This document shows, piece by piece, positions 46,220-56,550 of a stretch of 64,000 nt of DNA (its first letter is position 1; each line of letters starts with the position of its first letter). Location: contig VCJN01003009.1 of the NCBI GenBank assembly GCA_006384855.1, positions 1 through 64,000 of the forward strand. Direction: 5' to 3'. The notes under the pieces were generated by a model. It searched no databases. It had not been told where the DNA came from and saw only the letters and a program-made list of their open reading frames with translations. The translations under genes and the position numbers were made by a program. This stretch comes from Tetraselmis striata. Its lineage: Eukaryota; Chlorophyta; Chlorodendrophyceae; Chlorodendrales; Chlorodendraceae.

Positions 46220-47317
46220 TCAAACGGCATGTGCAGACACCGCATGCCCATCTGCAGGTGCAATCAGGCAAAACTGAGCATTCGCGCAAGGGGTATAGCT
46301 GACGTTCCCTAACCCATCCATGGGGCCGCGAATCTTCTCGCAAATTGCGTCTCCAATCTCGGCAGGCAAGTTGCTTCCACCAATGGCCGGTACAACTTGG
46401 TAGTCACAATACTTGTTCACCATCAGCTTCTCAAGGTCGCTTGTTAGCCTACAGTCCGTTCTATCGTCAGGCCAAAACTCCAGGTCGGTATCAATCATCT
46501 CTTTGTGGATTCTGCACATATCAATCCATCGCCGTACGTTTTGGGAAACCTGGCGGACCGCCAGACGCATCCTTTTTTTCACGTTGGATTTTGCCTCACA
46601 AATGATGACGACCTCCTTACCAGCTGCATTGCAACCTTCAGGGGCCGTTCCGGCGACCACGGCATCGACATCGCCACACCATGCATCCTCGTCAATCTGG
46701 AAATTATACCCTATACATACAATTTTTCCGTCGACCAGCCACCTCCGAATAGCCTCAGCCACGTCTGCCTCGATAGCATTGGAATGCATTTTTCCATTCT
46801 CTTTCAGCTTCGCGGTGCTGCCTGAAAGTGCTTTAAGGGCAGCTTCTGTGCGGTGATCCATTTTTGCAACAGCATTCTTGAGCTCCTGTACGGCTGCTAA
46901 GAGAGTAGCTTCTTGCCAAGGCGACGCAACTTCGACTCTCTGCTGTGTACTTGGCTCAAAGTTGGCCATGCTCTCTGTGAGGTAATTCCTGGAAATGTCA
47001 TAGCCCAGACGCACACGAAGCCACGGCATGGATTTAAGGCACTGAAGAATGTGACGGAAGTCGTCCCTATTTGCGTGTGCCATACGATTGTCAGCCAAGT
47101 CCAGATACAAGTCTCCGCGACGCCCCTGGGCAGCTTGCGTCTTCAGCTTGGTGAAGAGGGCTTTGACCGTGTTTGGATCGATTGCCAAACCACTGAGGCT
47201 CACAAAGCTGACTGCAGGATCTCGCATGGCTGCCTCAACCTGGCTGCATAGGTCGTCCAGGGGCACATGGATGGGCCGGCCATCTGGGCCGCGCCGCCAA
47301 CCTCCCAGTGATGCCAT
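46220..47317 (-). CDS. putative PD-(D/E)XK nuclease with leucine-rich N-terminal part
   Basis: I choose the ATG at 47317 (MASLGGWRRGPDGRP, 365 residues). The frame stays open to an ATG at 47482, but that extension contains a splice-acceptor-like TTTCAG just before the chosen start. Residues 1-130 show a leucine-rich pattern (VSFVSLSGLAIDPNTVKALF, LYLDLADNRMAH). A helical, coiled-coil-like stretch follows (AVQELKNAVAKMDHRTEAAL). Then comes a restriction-endonuclease-like core with GDVDAVVAG (Asp about residue 218) and VVIICEAKSN (Glu and Lys about 241-243), the D...ExK triad spaced as in PD-(D/E)XK enzymes. Codon use is less G/C-biased than in the neighbours, which may mean recent arrival. It could be a Crinkler-like effector, a mobile-element protein or a DNA repair nuclease; sequence does not decide. 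Confidence 0.55.
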   Translation of the reverse strand: MASLGGWRRGPDGRPIHVPLDDLCSQVEAAMRDPAVSFVSLSGLAIDPNTVKALFTKLKTQAAQGRRGDLYLDLADNRMAHANRDDFRHILQCLKSMPWLRVRLGYDISRNYLTESMANFEPSTQQRVEVASPWQEATLLAAVQELKNAVAKMDHRTEAALKALSGSTAKLKENGKMHSNAIEADVAEAIRRWLVDGKIVCIGYNFQIDEDAWCGDVDAVVAGTAPEGCNAAGKEVVIICEAKSNVKKRMRLAVRQVSQNVRRWIDMCRIHKEMIDTDLEFWPDDRTDCRLTSDLEKLMVNKYCDYQVVPAIGGSNLPAEIGDAICEKIRGPMDGLGNVSYTPCANAQFCLIAPADGHAVSAHAV

Positions 47318-47482
47318 AATCGTGTCCGCTCGTGCTGCCACTACACCTGAAAGACACAGCAAACGTGACACGTCATGGAAACCATTGCGTGAAAACTTTA
47401 GAATGGAATTATAAGAATGTACTCCTCTTGGCGACTCGTAACGACAGCAAACGACGTCAAGAAAGCTATCCCGATCCTTCAT

Positions 47483-47979
47483 AGAGCACCTCCTTCATCG
47501 GAGAAACCTTTAGAAGCCCGAAAATGCTGGTATAATAGCCGCTCCAGCTTTTTACTCTCTCTCTCAGAATTCATGGGACACCCACAATAAACGAGTGTAA
47601 GGAGCAATGTTACCCAATTGGCCACACAAGCAATTGGCCATAAAAATAGGCTTTCACGCCACAACTTTGTAAAGAATAAAATTTGCCCACAAACCCTATA
47701 CCCTCGGAATCCTCAGCTCCTCAGGTTTCGCTGGGTGGTCGCAGATCTGAAAACGGATGTTTGACCGCCCGGTGGTGAACAGCGGAAGGCGCGATGGCAA
47801 CATATTTGAGTTCAAAATCGACAGATAAATAAGGACTCGCGCCACCAGTCCAACCTCTCCGTCGACCACCGACACCCTGCAGCCACCCCAACACCCTTAA
47901 GGCGTGTGTAGGGCACCCTGGCTCGTCTCGTACCGGCCCGATCGGCGTATGGCGTGCCGAGCAGCGCGCGCTGTACGGT
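47483..47979. other. no recognisable gene
   Basis: AT-richer intergenic stretch upstream of the nuclease gene, likely holding its promoter. No further structure seen. Confidence 0.4.
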
Positions 47980-48629
47980 GTGAGTTTTTTGCTATTTTTG
48001 CTGCCGTTACTCGCGCTCGTCGCTGTCGGGCGCCGTAAGCACGCTGCCGCCAAGACTCGTGCTCGCACCCAGGCCAAGGCCTCAGCAAAGGCCAGGGTCG
48101 CTCGGCAGCCGGCCGACCATGGCCGTGTACAGTATAAAATCTGGGAGGAGGAGCACATGGAGTGTGGTAGCCCTAAATTCAAAGGCTGGCCTGGGCAAGG
48201 CAAAAGAGGAGGTGAAGCGACTGCAATTGTAGCGTCGGGCATGCAAGTTGAAGTGGAGGAGGAGGAAGACGAGGAGGAGAAGGTTGAGGTGGCAGAGGTG
48301 CAGGAGGAGGGCGAGGAGGGCACTGACGAGGTCTTAGACGAAAAGCAAGGCGGCGCCGCAGGTTGCCTCCTGTCGATCCCGCCGTCTCTTTTCAGGCAGC
48401 ACATTCAAGCGTGGGCTTAGCCAAGCGTGCCATCGACACAGCACGCCCAAAAGCAGTCAGGGCAGCGACCTCGGCACTTCAGGCTGCAGCGAGGGAGGCG
48501 TTCTGCAAGGCTGCGAAAGGCAAGGCTACTAGACGTCGTGGTGCAGCTGTGGGCATACCTCGGGATGAAAACCCTGCGAGAGCTCCGCTCCAGGACGTCA
48601 CCAACCGCGCGCTGGCCGCCGATGCCTAG
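47980..48629 (+). CDS. hypothetical Lys/Ala/Glu-rich protein fragment, possibly frameshifted
   Basis: Frame 47980-48420 has no ATG start near its beginning (first in-frame ATG about 48156). It reads AKASAKARVARQ and then a strongly acidic stretch (VEEEEDEEEKVEVAEVQEE). Frame 48363-48629 continues the style with SVGLAKRAIDTARPKAVRAA and ends PLQDVTNRALAADA. A one-base shift near 48360 would join them. A 34-base GT...AG segment also lies there but is short for an intron. Family unknown. It is probably an exon of a decayed gene. Confidence 0.25.
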
Positions 48630-48992
48630 CCTTGACCGGTACTCAGAAGGCCGGCCCCCGCAGCCTAGACGTCGCAAGAAGCTTGTGGGCTGTAAAAATT
48701 GCTTAAGGTGGCTGTCACGGTTGCCCGGCGACGTGGATGGGCGAGATGCGTTCTCGCTGGGGACTGCCGATGTGGACTGCTGTGGACTGCCAAACGCTTT
48801 CAGTATTTTTTTTTCGATGCACGACCCACCCATCTGCGATCGGCTGGCGCGTAGCCATCCGGTGGTCAATTTAACCCGTACGACTCACTGCAGATAGCCC
48901 TGAAGATTCGACATCCGTGGTCAAAGCTAGCATCATGCCAAAGCTCGGCGGCCAGGTACGGGCTAATATGGATACTGTAGATTTGTCCTTGT

Positions 48993-49322
48993 TGTTGGCT
49001 ACTCAGCCCTGTCTAGCCCTGCTTTGCCAAACCCTACACCTGACAGTTACATCACCATAGTCATCAAGTCAGGTGACCGTTCGGGGACCTACCCGGCGGT
49101 TCCCTTCCCTCATAGGGGGGCAACGCTTCGCAGTTGTAGTAGTTTTACTTAGAGACCCTGGAGGCACCGGCCAACTACCCGCATCCAGCTGGAGTACGGG
49201 CGAGTCTGACCGAGGTGTGACCGTTCAGTCGCACGACCCAGACATATAGATAGTCCGGAACTCCGCAAATGTAACCATTCCTTCTTTCTCTGTTTCCAGT
49301 TCCCGAGGCATCCCTTTATCAG
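48993..49322 (+). repeat. 5' LTR of the copia element
   Basis: Begins TGTTGGCTA and ends ATCA. It aligns along its length with 58780-59094, apart from about 15 extra bases near 49075. A TATA-like ATATAGATAG lies near 49244. Confidence 0.85.
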
Positions 49323-49847
49323 GCTATGGGCCCTTTCACTTAGTAGACTTCCTCGACATTTTTTCTTTGCACTACCTCGGCCGCTCTGGCTGCTTGCCAG
49401 CGAGCGAGCCGACCTTAAAAACAGCTCGGAACTGATTGACCTTCCTTCCCCCTTACCTCTCGCTTAGACGCCCACTTCAACACCCTTGTGTCGACAACGC
49501 CTTCAGACGTCGTACCTATTTTCTGCCCCTTTGTGTCTGCCTCGGCCTCAACGCCTTTGGACTTCTTCTTGCTTATCCTCTACAAGCTTGCGTTCGTCAC
49601 CATCTCAGCTCGCTAAAATTAAAAAATTGTGCAACATCATCGTCGACCTCTTCCTGTTATCATATTTACTGCCGCCGGCAAGTTGCCTTTCAACCTTTCA
49701 ACCCTTTCAGCTTTCAACCCTTTCGACCATTTCAACCGACGGACGCCTTTCAACCCTTTCAGCCATCAAACCTTTTCAGCTGGACGCCTTCCATCCCGTT
49801 CAAACCTTTCAGCCGGACGCCTTTCAACCCAGTGTTTCTTCTAGAAC
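49323..49847 (+). other. 5' leader of the copia element with pyrimidine-rich repeats
   Basis: Between LTR and gag. From about 49685 to 49835 it holds many copies of TTTCAACC and TTTCAGC. I could not identify a convincing tRNA primer-binding site after the LTR. Confidence 0.55.
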
Positions 49848-50498
49848 ATGACCTCAGCGACCTCCGGCGCGTCCTCTGCCGTCTTGTTTGAGGAGAGCGG
49901 CATGCAACGTGTCGAGCCACAACGCGCTCCCAAACTTGCGGACCGGGCCAGCATTGAAGATTTCATCACATGGCGCGAGTCTTTTATATCATGGGCTGCC
50001 AGAAACGGCCTCGCTGAGGCACTGGCCGGGAGCGGGGGCAACCTGCGTCAAAATCTTCTCTTCGAGTGCGTGGAGGCAGCCGTTCGACAAAATCCTCTTG
50101 CCACTGCGGAGGCCAATTATTGTACCCCTTTTGACAACGATGTCCTCGCTATCGACAACCACCATGGCGCGGCTGCGTGGGGCGCGGTGTTAAATCTGTT
50201 TCAGCAACACAAGCATAGGCACGTGAAAACGGTAATGGACGGCTTGCGACGTGATCAGCTCGCGCATGAAGACCTAGGCGCTTGCATGTATCGCATGGAG
50301 ACTATGCGCCGTACCTTGCGTACCACCTTGGAGACGGAGCTTACGGACGATGACTTCATGGATCTATATTTTGTTCCCGGTATCCACGAGCGCTATGAGA
50401 AACTGCGGGACGACTTGGAGGAGCTACATACGGGCAGACGGCATCCATTGCGACTACGAAGCGCTTCGCCGCAAAGTCATGATCAAGGCTCTTCGTGA
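49848..50498 (+). CDS. copia gag-like protein
   Basis: Open for 216 residues from MTSATSGASSAVLF. It has the usual gag helical region (IEDFITWRESFISWAARNGL; AAWGAVLNLFQQHKHRHVKT; LGACMYRMETMRRTLRT). In a shifted frame, about 100 bases past its stop, a CCHC-knuckle-like segment reads CSRYGRARHTYST, with key Cys and Gly replaced. Gag would form the nucleocapsid-like particle. The position after the leader and before the methyltransferase fixes the assignment. Confidence 0.65.
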   Translation: MTSATSGASSAVLFEESGMQRVEPQRAPKLADRASIEDFITWRESFISWAARNGLAEALAGSGGNLRQNLLFECVEAAVRQNPLATAEANYCTPFDNDVLAIDNHHGAAAWGAVLNLFQQHKHRHVKTVMDGLRRDQLAHEDLGACMYRMETMRRTLRTTLETELTDDDFMDLYFVPGIHERYEKLRDDLEELHTGRRHPLRLRSASPQSHDQGSS

Positions 50499-50808
50499 AG
50501 CCGCCAGGCGTCCGTCGTTGTCACCGCACGTGCGTTGAATTCCCTCGCGCTCCTGCTCCCGTCACCCCACCACCAGTGGCGATGTCGGCGTCGCTCCCCA
50601 CCCAGTCCCGCCCCCACCGTGAATGCAGTCGCTATGGTCGTGCCCGTCACACATACAGCACCGTATCGCTGGCAAACGCGGCACGTCAACGGCTCCAGGC
50701 TCCTTGATTCCCCGCCGGCGGAGAAATCTGCGTGGCTTGCCAGCGGTGGCCTTCGCACTCGGGAGCACAGCAGGAGCACGCCCGGACCCTAATAAGTCCT
50801 AGCCGCCC

Positions 50809-52428
50809 GTGTTGCATGGCGGGCGGCCCACCGGTGCTATCGCCAGCGTCCCTCCCATCGTGGAGTTGCCTAGGGACGGTTTCGTCTGCATGGCTCACGC
50901 CTCCGCTATTCCACTTTCCCTTCCAGTCTGCGACGGATTCAATGTGCCCTCTTTTACCGTCGTCGAGTCTTCACCTACTGAGCCCCCGCAGGGACGACGC
51001 AGTTGCCCCGCCTCGGCCGGGTGTGACGGATTCGATGATGAACAGCTCGATGTGATGGATGGAACGTGTACCGGCGGGGTGGGCGCTGAGCGTGCCACCT
51101 CAACTAGATGTGGTGACCTGAATGATACCATGGCCGCGCGGAGTGGCGGCATTGATCTGGCTGGGCGCGGCAGTCAACACGCCACATGTGCTCTACGTGG
51201 ATCTGCCTCACCACTCATCGATTACACCAATTGTGGGCGCCGTTGCTCTCTCTACACCGATGCCCCGTCTGCCGTTGGTCCACTCCGCCCATGTGCCCAT
51301 TCATCACGTTGCATGTATGCCCTTAATGGCGCGTCACCGCCGTTGGAGCGCTCCGCCATTGACCATCACTCATGGGTCACGGGCCCTGCGACTACGGATG
51401 GCTGCGCCACGACCATGAACATGTGTACGCCATCCACATTAGCTTTCACAACAATCGCTCCACCCTTGGCGTCCGCCCCAGAGCTCCCGTCCCTTCAGAC
51501 CGTGGGCCTGGTTCCCCTTCCTCATGCTTCCGTCATTAACCATCTCCTCGGGCTATGCTGCGGTGGGACGCTCTCTCTGCTCGACGGCATGCTGACGGCA
51601 GGCTTTGTGGTCACTAGGGTGACGCTTTGTGGACTTAGTCCCGTGCGAAGACGTTGGGCCGCGGACCGTCTTCGGATGCTGTCCGCCGAGTATCCGACCC
51701 AGCTCCGCGAGGACGCCTTTCATGATGAGGCGTTATCCTATACGCCGCAGGACGTGACCTTAATCACTGAGGATGTGCTTGCGGGCATGCCTCCGGTCAC
51801 CGTGGTTGCTGCGGGGCCCTGCTGTGAGCCTTCGTCTAGTGTTGGCTCCGGTCGCGGGTGGGAGGATGTGCGCAGCGGCGTTATGGCAGCCGTCATTCGT
51901 ATTGTACGGTATATGGCGGAGGCGCAGTCTGCCTCAGTTTCCTACTTAACAGAAAATGCGCCGGGACCGCTGAAGTGTCCAGAGCTTATCCTCTCTCTCG
52001 GCGAGCCTCTCATCGTAAACGCGTTGGATTGTGGTTCGTCGCATGCCCGGCGTACACTCATGTGGACCAACGCCGCCCCTTATAGCTCTCTCATGGACCA
52101 CTACGCCGCTCAACGTCACTCGGCGCCGCCACTGGCGGCGGTGATGTCATCGCACGGCATGTCGCCCGAATGGACATGCACTCGCCCGGACCAACGTCAC
52201 CTTCCTAAACTGGTCGCGTCAGCGGGAAGCTATGCCTTTCGTCCTCGGTCGGACGGATCTCCTGGTGCAAGAATGCTGATGCATCTTGGGCAGATGGAGG
52301 AACCGGATGCCCTAGTGCGCGCTCTTGTCATGGGATTCCCTAGGAACGCGGTGTTCTGCACATCTATCCCCGAGGATGAGTTGTGTGCAACCCTTGGAGG
52401 CTGCGTGGACCGCAACCTTGCAATCTAG
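50809..52428 (+). CDS. cytosine-5 DNA methyltransferase-like domain inside the copia polyprotein
   Basis: A 539-residue open frame without an early ATG (bounded upstream by TAG 50797-50799), so probably part of a polyprotein. The first 240 residues are low in recognisable content. Residues about 246 on show C5-MTase order: motif I LLGLCCGG with TAGFVVTRV after it; a linker ending TPQDVTLI; motif IV VVAAGPCCEPSS, where the catalytic Cys would be residue 338 or 339 and the usual PCQ is altered; motif VI ENA (about 382); motif VIII GSSHARRTLMWTN; a late KLVASAGSYAFR; ALVMGFPRN; and motif X-like LGGCVDRNLA. The fold would move methyl groups from AdoMet to cytosine. It ends at a TAG, after which the same frame continues into the protease. 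It is the longest intact frame of the element. Confidence 0.72.
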   Translation: MLHGGRPTGAIASVPPIVELPRDGFVCMAHASAIPLSLPVCDGFNVPSFTVVESSPTEPPQGRRSCPASAGCDGFDDEQLDVMDGTCTGGVGAERATSTRCGDLNDTMAARSGGIDLAGRGSQHATCALRGSASPLIDYTNCGRRCSLYTDAPSAVGPLRPCAHSSRCMYALNGASPPLERSAIDHHSWVTGPATTDGCATTMNMCTPSTLAFTTIAPPLASAPELPSLQTVGLVPLPHASVINHLLGLCCGGTLSLLDGMLTAGFVVTRVTLCGLSPVRRRWAADRLRMLSAEYPTQLREDAFHDEALSYTPQDVTLITEDVLAGMPPVTVVAAGPCCEPSSSVGSGRGWEDVRSGVMAAVIRIVRYMAEAQSASVSYLTENAPGPLKCPELILSLGEPLIVNALDCGSSHARRTLMWTNAAPYSSLMDHYAAQRHSAPPLAAVMSSHGMSPEWTCTRPDQRHLPKLVASAGSYAFRPRSDGSPGARMLMHLGQMEEPDALVRALVMGFPRNAVFCTSIPEDELCATLGGCVDRNLAI

Positions 52429-52440
52429 TTCTTCCGGGCT

Positions 52441-53277
52441 GTGGCCGCCTGTCTTTGCACATCCATGCCCTGCACGGCTCTACCCGCATGCGCAATTCTT
52501 CCCAACACCGTACCTCCCAGTCCTCATCTATTCCTGCTGGATAGTGGCGCGTCGTGGCATGTCGCTGGCCGGCGTCATTGCTTCTATACTTACACGCCAC
52601 CGGCGACCTCGAACCAGTTTCGCCTCGGCGGCCCGTGCGCAACAGTTTACGGCGTGGGTACCTTACATGTTATTTACACATCTACCGCCGGTCAACCAGT
52701 CATCTCCATTTTGCGGAATGTGCTCCACGCTACCGGCCTTCTCACCGCCGCTCTTCCGCACGTTGTGGAGTTCCTTTTCAGCCAGAGCGCAGCGCAGTCC
52801 TCCGGCGCGACTTTCTACTTCGGCCCTAGCGCTTTCACCATGACTCTCCCTTCCGGTGCAGATGTCAGTGTGGAACGCCTGCACGATGTTGGGCTCTACG
52901 CGCTGCACGCTGTCGTGACCCCTTCTGCCCATGTGCCCCAAGCTAGTGCTCACCCACTCTCCTCCCCCGTGCCGGTGGCGGCGGCCGCTGTCGGCCGTAC
53001 GGGGGGATTTACTGGCTCTCGTGCCTAGGCTGCTCTCCTCCATGCGCGAATGGGTCACACCCATCATGACGGCATCTTGCGAACCGCCAAACTGGTGCCC
53101 AATCTCCTCTATGTTGTTGGTGCCCCACCGTTCTGCGAGGTGTGCGCACTCGTCAAGTCCACCGTCGCTGCAGTTCCTCGCAGCGTTAGCTCGCGCTTTG
53201 AGCATGAACCATTCGCCGTGCTCAACCTCGACATATGGGGACCATGGCTCCGTCGCTCCACGGCCGCCGGTGAATGA
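52441..53277 (+). pseudogene. copia aspartic protease and pre-integrase region
   Basis: Same reading frame as the methyltransferase ORF, separated from it by TAG 52426-52428. FLLDSGASWHV is the retropepsin DSGA motif followed by copia-type His. A second in-frame TAG at 53026-53028 is followed by ARMGHTHHDGILRTA, then FCEVCALVKS (the GAG-pre-integrase H..H..C..C zinc site) and VLNLDIWGPW with the first integrase Asp. The frame ends at TGA 53275. The three stops make it inactive unless bypassed. Confidence 0.7.
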
Positions 53278-53327
53278 TTGGCGCCAACTGCTGACGCACG
53301 AATGTTCACCTGGCGGGCAGTCTAGTT

Positions 53328-54317
53328 ATGCAGTCCGAGGCGGCAAGTGCAGTAGATCGTTTCTTGGCTTTTGCACGCCGCAAGGGGTTCAAGGGGTTCA
53401 CTGTCCGCCAGATCGGCGTTGACCGCGCTGATGTGTTCATGTGCTCTACTCTTGAGAAGAGCTGCATAGACAATAATGTGGATATGCAGACATGCGACAG
53501 CTATAGCCCTCATCAAAACGCGCGCGCGGAGCGCCCTTGGCGAACCCTGGCCTGCATTGCCAAATGCCAACTGCTTTATGCCGGTCTACCCCTTCGTTTC
53601 CGGGAGCTCTCTTGGTACCACGCAGTTTACATCCTTAATCGCAAGTGGAGCGCCGGACCCGCCAATATTCCGTTGCTCGCTGCTGGTCAAGAGGTAGACC
53701 TCTCCGGCCTGCGGGTCTTCGGCTGCCCGGCCTACGTGCACCTCGACCGTACGCTTCGCCGAAAGGCGGACGTGGCGGCATGGAAAGGTATATACGTGGG
53801 CCAGTCGCCTAATTCTCCTAAATGGCAGGTGTATAACCCCACCACCGGCGGGATCTCGGTGACACGCAGTGCGGTGTTCTGCGAGAGCTGGCGGCAGGGC
53901 CACACCTTTCCATTCGGTATCCAGTCCTTCCTTAGCGAGCCCTTGTTGGAGTCGCCAGCGCTCTCTGTTGACGACGACGACGACCATGCGCACCCTCCCG
54001 CATACATTCCCACCGGAGTTATCAACCCCTCCGTGGACCTTCCAATATCGCCTGCCTCTCCGCGTCCCTGCTCTGTAGACGACGACGACCATACCCCCGG
54101 ACCGCAGCCGGTCCTTGCCCAGCTGCCCTCCTCACTGGCCTCACCCTCGTCAACTCTCCTCTCTGCGGAGACGATCCCACTACTCTCCCTTGAATCATCT
54201 CCAAGCCCTTCCGCCCCGGCATCCTCTACCGCTACCCCCACGTCGCCCCTGCAGCGTGGTTCTTCCCTGCCTCCCGCGCGCTATCCCGTCCACGGTCAGC
54301 TCCCACGCTGTGGCTGA
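53328..54317 (+). pseudogene. copia integrase core, C-terminal part
   Basis: In a new frame after a shift near 53275-53330. SYSPHQNARAERPWRTL contains the catalytic Glu, and later VFGCPAYVHLDRTLRRKADV and GIYVGQ are copia integrase landmarks. The second catalytic Asp region is degraded (GVDRADVFMCST). A low-complexity Ser/Pro/Asp linker follows to the stop at 54315. The integrase would insert the cDNA copy. Confidence 0.7.
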
Positions 54318-54689
54318 TTCTTCCTCTAGCAACTACGGCGGCGACAATCCTGCCGCGGACGTCCGCCGGCTGCCAGCGCCGCCATCTTCCCCGCCACTAT
54401 TGCGTCGCAGCACCCGCGTCCGTTTCAGCACCGCCGATGATTCCTACGTCTACTATGGGACCACTAACTAAGTCCTCATGCCCGTTTGCCCCGGCTGCCA
54501 TCGTGAATTCAGTTTCGCTTCCCCCCGCCCTCGCTCAGCACGACATCCCGTGCAACGCCGGTGTGCCAACCGCCCTCTTGGCGTGCGCGACACCTCGGCC
54601 TGACAACGCAGGCCGGGACTTTCAACTCCATTGTTCAGCCCATACCTCCGGCTTTTGCCTGGCAGCCTCAGCACCTCGCCATTCCCCTA

Positions 54690-55692
54690 GTGGAGATCCA
54701 CCTCCCGACCCGCGCATGTATGACGAAGCAATGCGCTGTCCCTACGCAGGCTGCTGAGTGGCAGGCTGCCGTTGCAGCATAAAATGCTGCCCTTCTCGCC
54801 AAACAGACGTGGAAAGTGTGTCCACTCCCTGCCGGGCATCAAGCGCTCGGTACCCGGTAGGCCTTTCGGACCAAATTCTTAAAGTTGGAATGGGTCTATT
54901 GACAAGCACAAGGCTCGCTCGTAGTTTTGGGCAATCATCAACGCCCCAGCATCGACTTTGACAGCACCAAGCTGCATGCGCATGTGGTCTCTTTTGTCTC
55001 CATTCGCATGCTGCTCGCCCTGGCTGTCCACTTTCGTCGCCGCATCTACAATATGGACGTCACCACCGCGTTTCTCAATGCCAAGGTCACTAAGGAAATT
55101 TACATCAAGCTTCCCCGCGGCATGGAGGAATGTTTTGAGAGTGGCGAACCTATGGTGGGTGGACTCCTCCGCGCCCTCTACGGCCTCCGCCAATCACCCG
55201 GCCTTTGGCTTAAAGAGCTAGCCAATTATCTCAAGCGCGATAATTTTCGACAATGCACATCGGATGGGTGTGTGTATGTACAACGCGTTGGCACCGACGG
55301 GGACTTCGCAGTTGTCGCAATCTACGTTGATGACATCATCATCCTCGAGGCGGCGGATCCCTCGTGGTACCCGGCGTTCAAGACTCGTTTGCTGGCGGAG
55401 TTCGACTGCACCGACGCTGGCCGTTGCACCTGGCTCATGATGGGGATGTGCCTCGACTGGGACGACGATGACGGGTCCGTTATTCTTCATCAAACTAAAT
55501 ATTTTCATGACGTCCTCGCCACCTTCGGCATGACAGATTGCAAACCGCAGAGCCTACCGTGTCGCGTGGACACCCGCCTCTCAGCCACTGCAGGCACTCT
55601 CCTCCCAACCGATCAAGTATCTCTGCACAAAGCAACTGGTGGGCAGCCTTATGTGGCTCTCTGTATATACCCGCCCGGATATCACTGCGACA
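54690..55692 (+). pseudogene. copia reverse transcriptase (RVT_2)
   Basis: The N-terminal part is spread over frames (MYDEAMRCPYAGC, then QTWKVCPLPAGHQALGTRW). The core 54927-55692 is open: YNMDVTTAFLNAKV, LLRALYGLRQSPGLW and AIYVDDIII hold the polymerase Asp residues. It runs into the RNase H region and is cut at 55697 by the nested element. Confidence 0.75.
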
Positions 55693-55898
55693 GTCACTGT
55701 GACAATTATACGAGTACGATATACTACGAGTTAGTACATGTGTGTACTAGTACAATGTGTACCTGAGACTACGAGTATATGTACTGTATAATGCTGCCGT
55801 GACAATTATACGAGTACGATATACTACGAGTTAGTACCTGTGTGTACTAGTACAATGTGTACCTGAGACTACGAGTATATTTACTGTATAATGCTGCC

Positions 55899-56035
55899 GT
55901 GTGGTAAGCGTTGTGCTTCGGAGCCGGATTGATACCGCCTCAATTGTTACAAGGCGCCAGCATCCTGATGTAAGGTTCACCAGTTCGAACCCCGCTGATG
56001 TCGAGAATTGAATTCTCGCAGGGGGGGGCGGAATG
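55899..56035 (+). repeat. possible tRNA-derived SINE-like segment
   Basis: Between two module copies lies a unique stretch with GTGGTAAGCGTTGTGCTTCGG and, about 70 bases on, CCAGTTCGAACCCC. The latter resembles the T-loop/B-box of a tRNA promoter. Stem pairing is poor, so it is not a tRNA gene. Confidence 0.35.
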
Positions 56036-56140
56036 TAGTGTGACAATTATACGAGTACGATATACTATGAGTTAGTACCTGTGTGTACTAGTACAATGTG
56101 TACCTGAGACTACGAGTATATGTACTGTATAATGCTGCCG

Positions 56141-56540
56141 TGACAATTATACGAGTACGATATACTACGAGTTAGTACCTGTGTGTACTAGTACAATGTG
56201 TACTTGAGACTACGAGTATATTTACTGTATAATGCTGCCGTGTGGTAAGCGTTGTGTTAACAACAATTGTTCTATGCTGAAAAACACTGTAGCCTCTCGC
56301 CTCCGAAACCAGTGCGACAGTCTCAGCCGGATAGAGACTGCAAGGACAAACAAAGGTGGTGTGCAGTGGTGGTGCAGAGGCGAGAGGCTACAGTGTTTTT
56401 CAGCATAGAACAATTGTTGTTAACACAACGCTTACCACACGGCAGCATTATACAGTAAATATACTCGTAGTCTCAGGTACACATTGTACTAGTACACACA
56501 GGTACTAACTCGTAGTATATCGTACTCGTATAATTGTCAC
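56141..56540. repeat. long inverted repeat (foldback) with ~75-base loop
   Basis: Left arm 56141-56302 and right arm about 56379-56540 are almost perfect inverse copies (TGACAATTATACGAG ... AGCCTCTCGCC). The arms are about 160 bp. Confidence 0.85.
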
Positions 56541-56550
56541 GGCAGCATTA

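Noticed and set aside
55899..56000. tRNA gene with GTTCGAACCCC T-loop
   Set aside because: The T stem does not pair and there is no matching acceptor stem.
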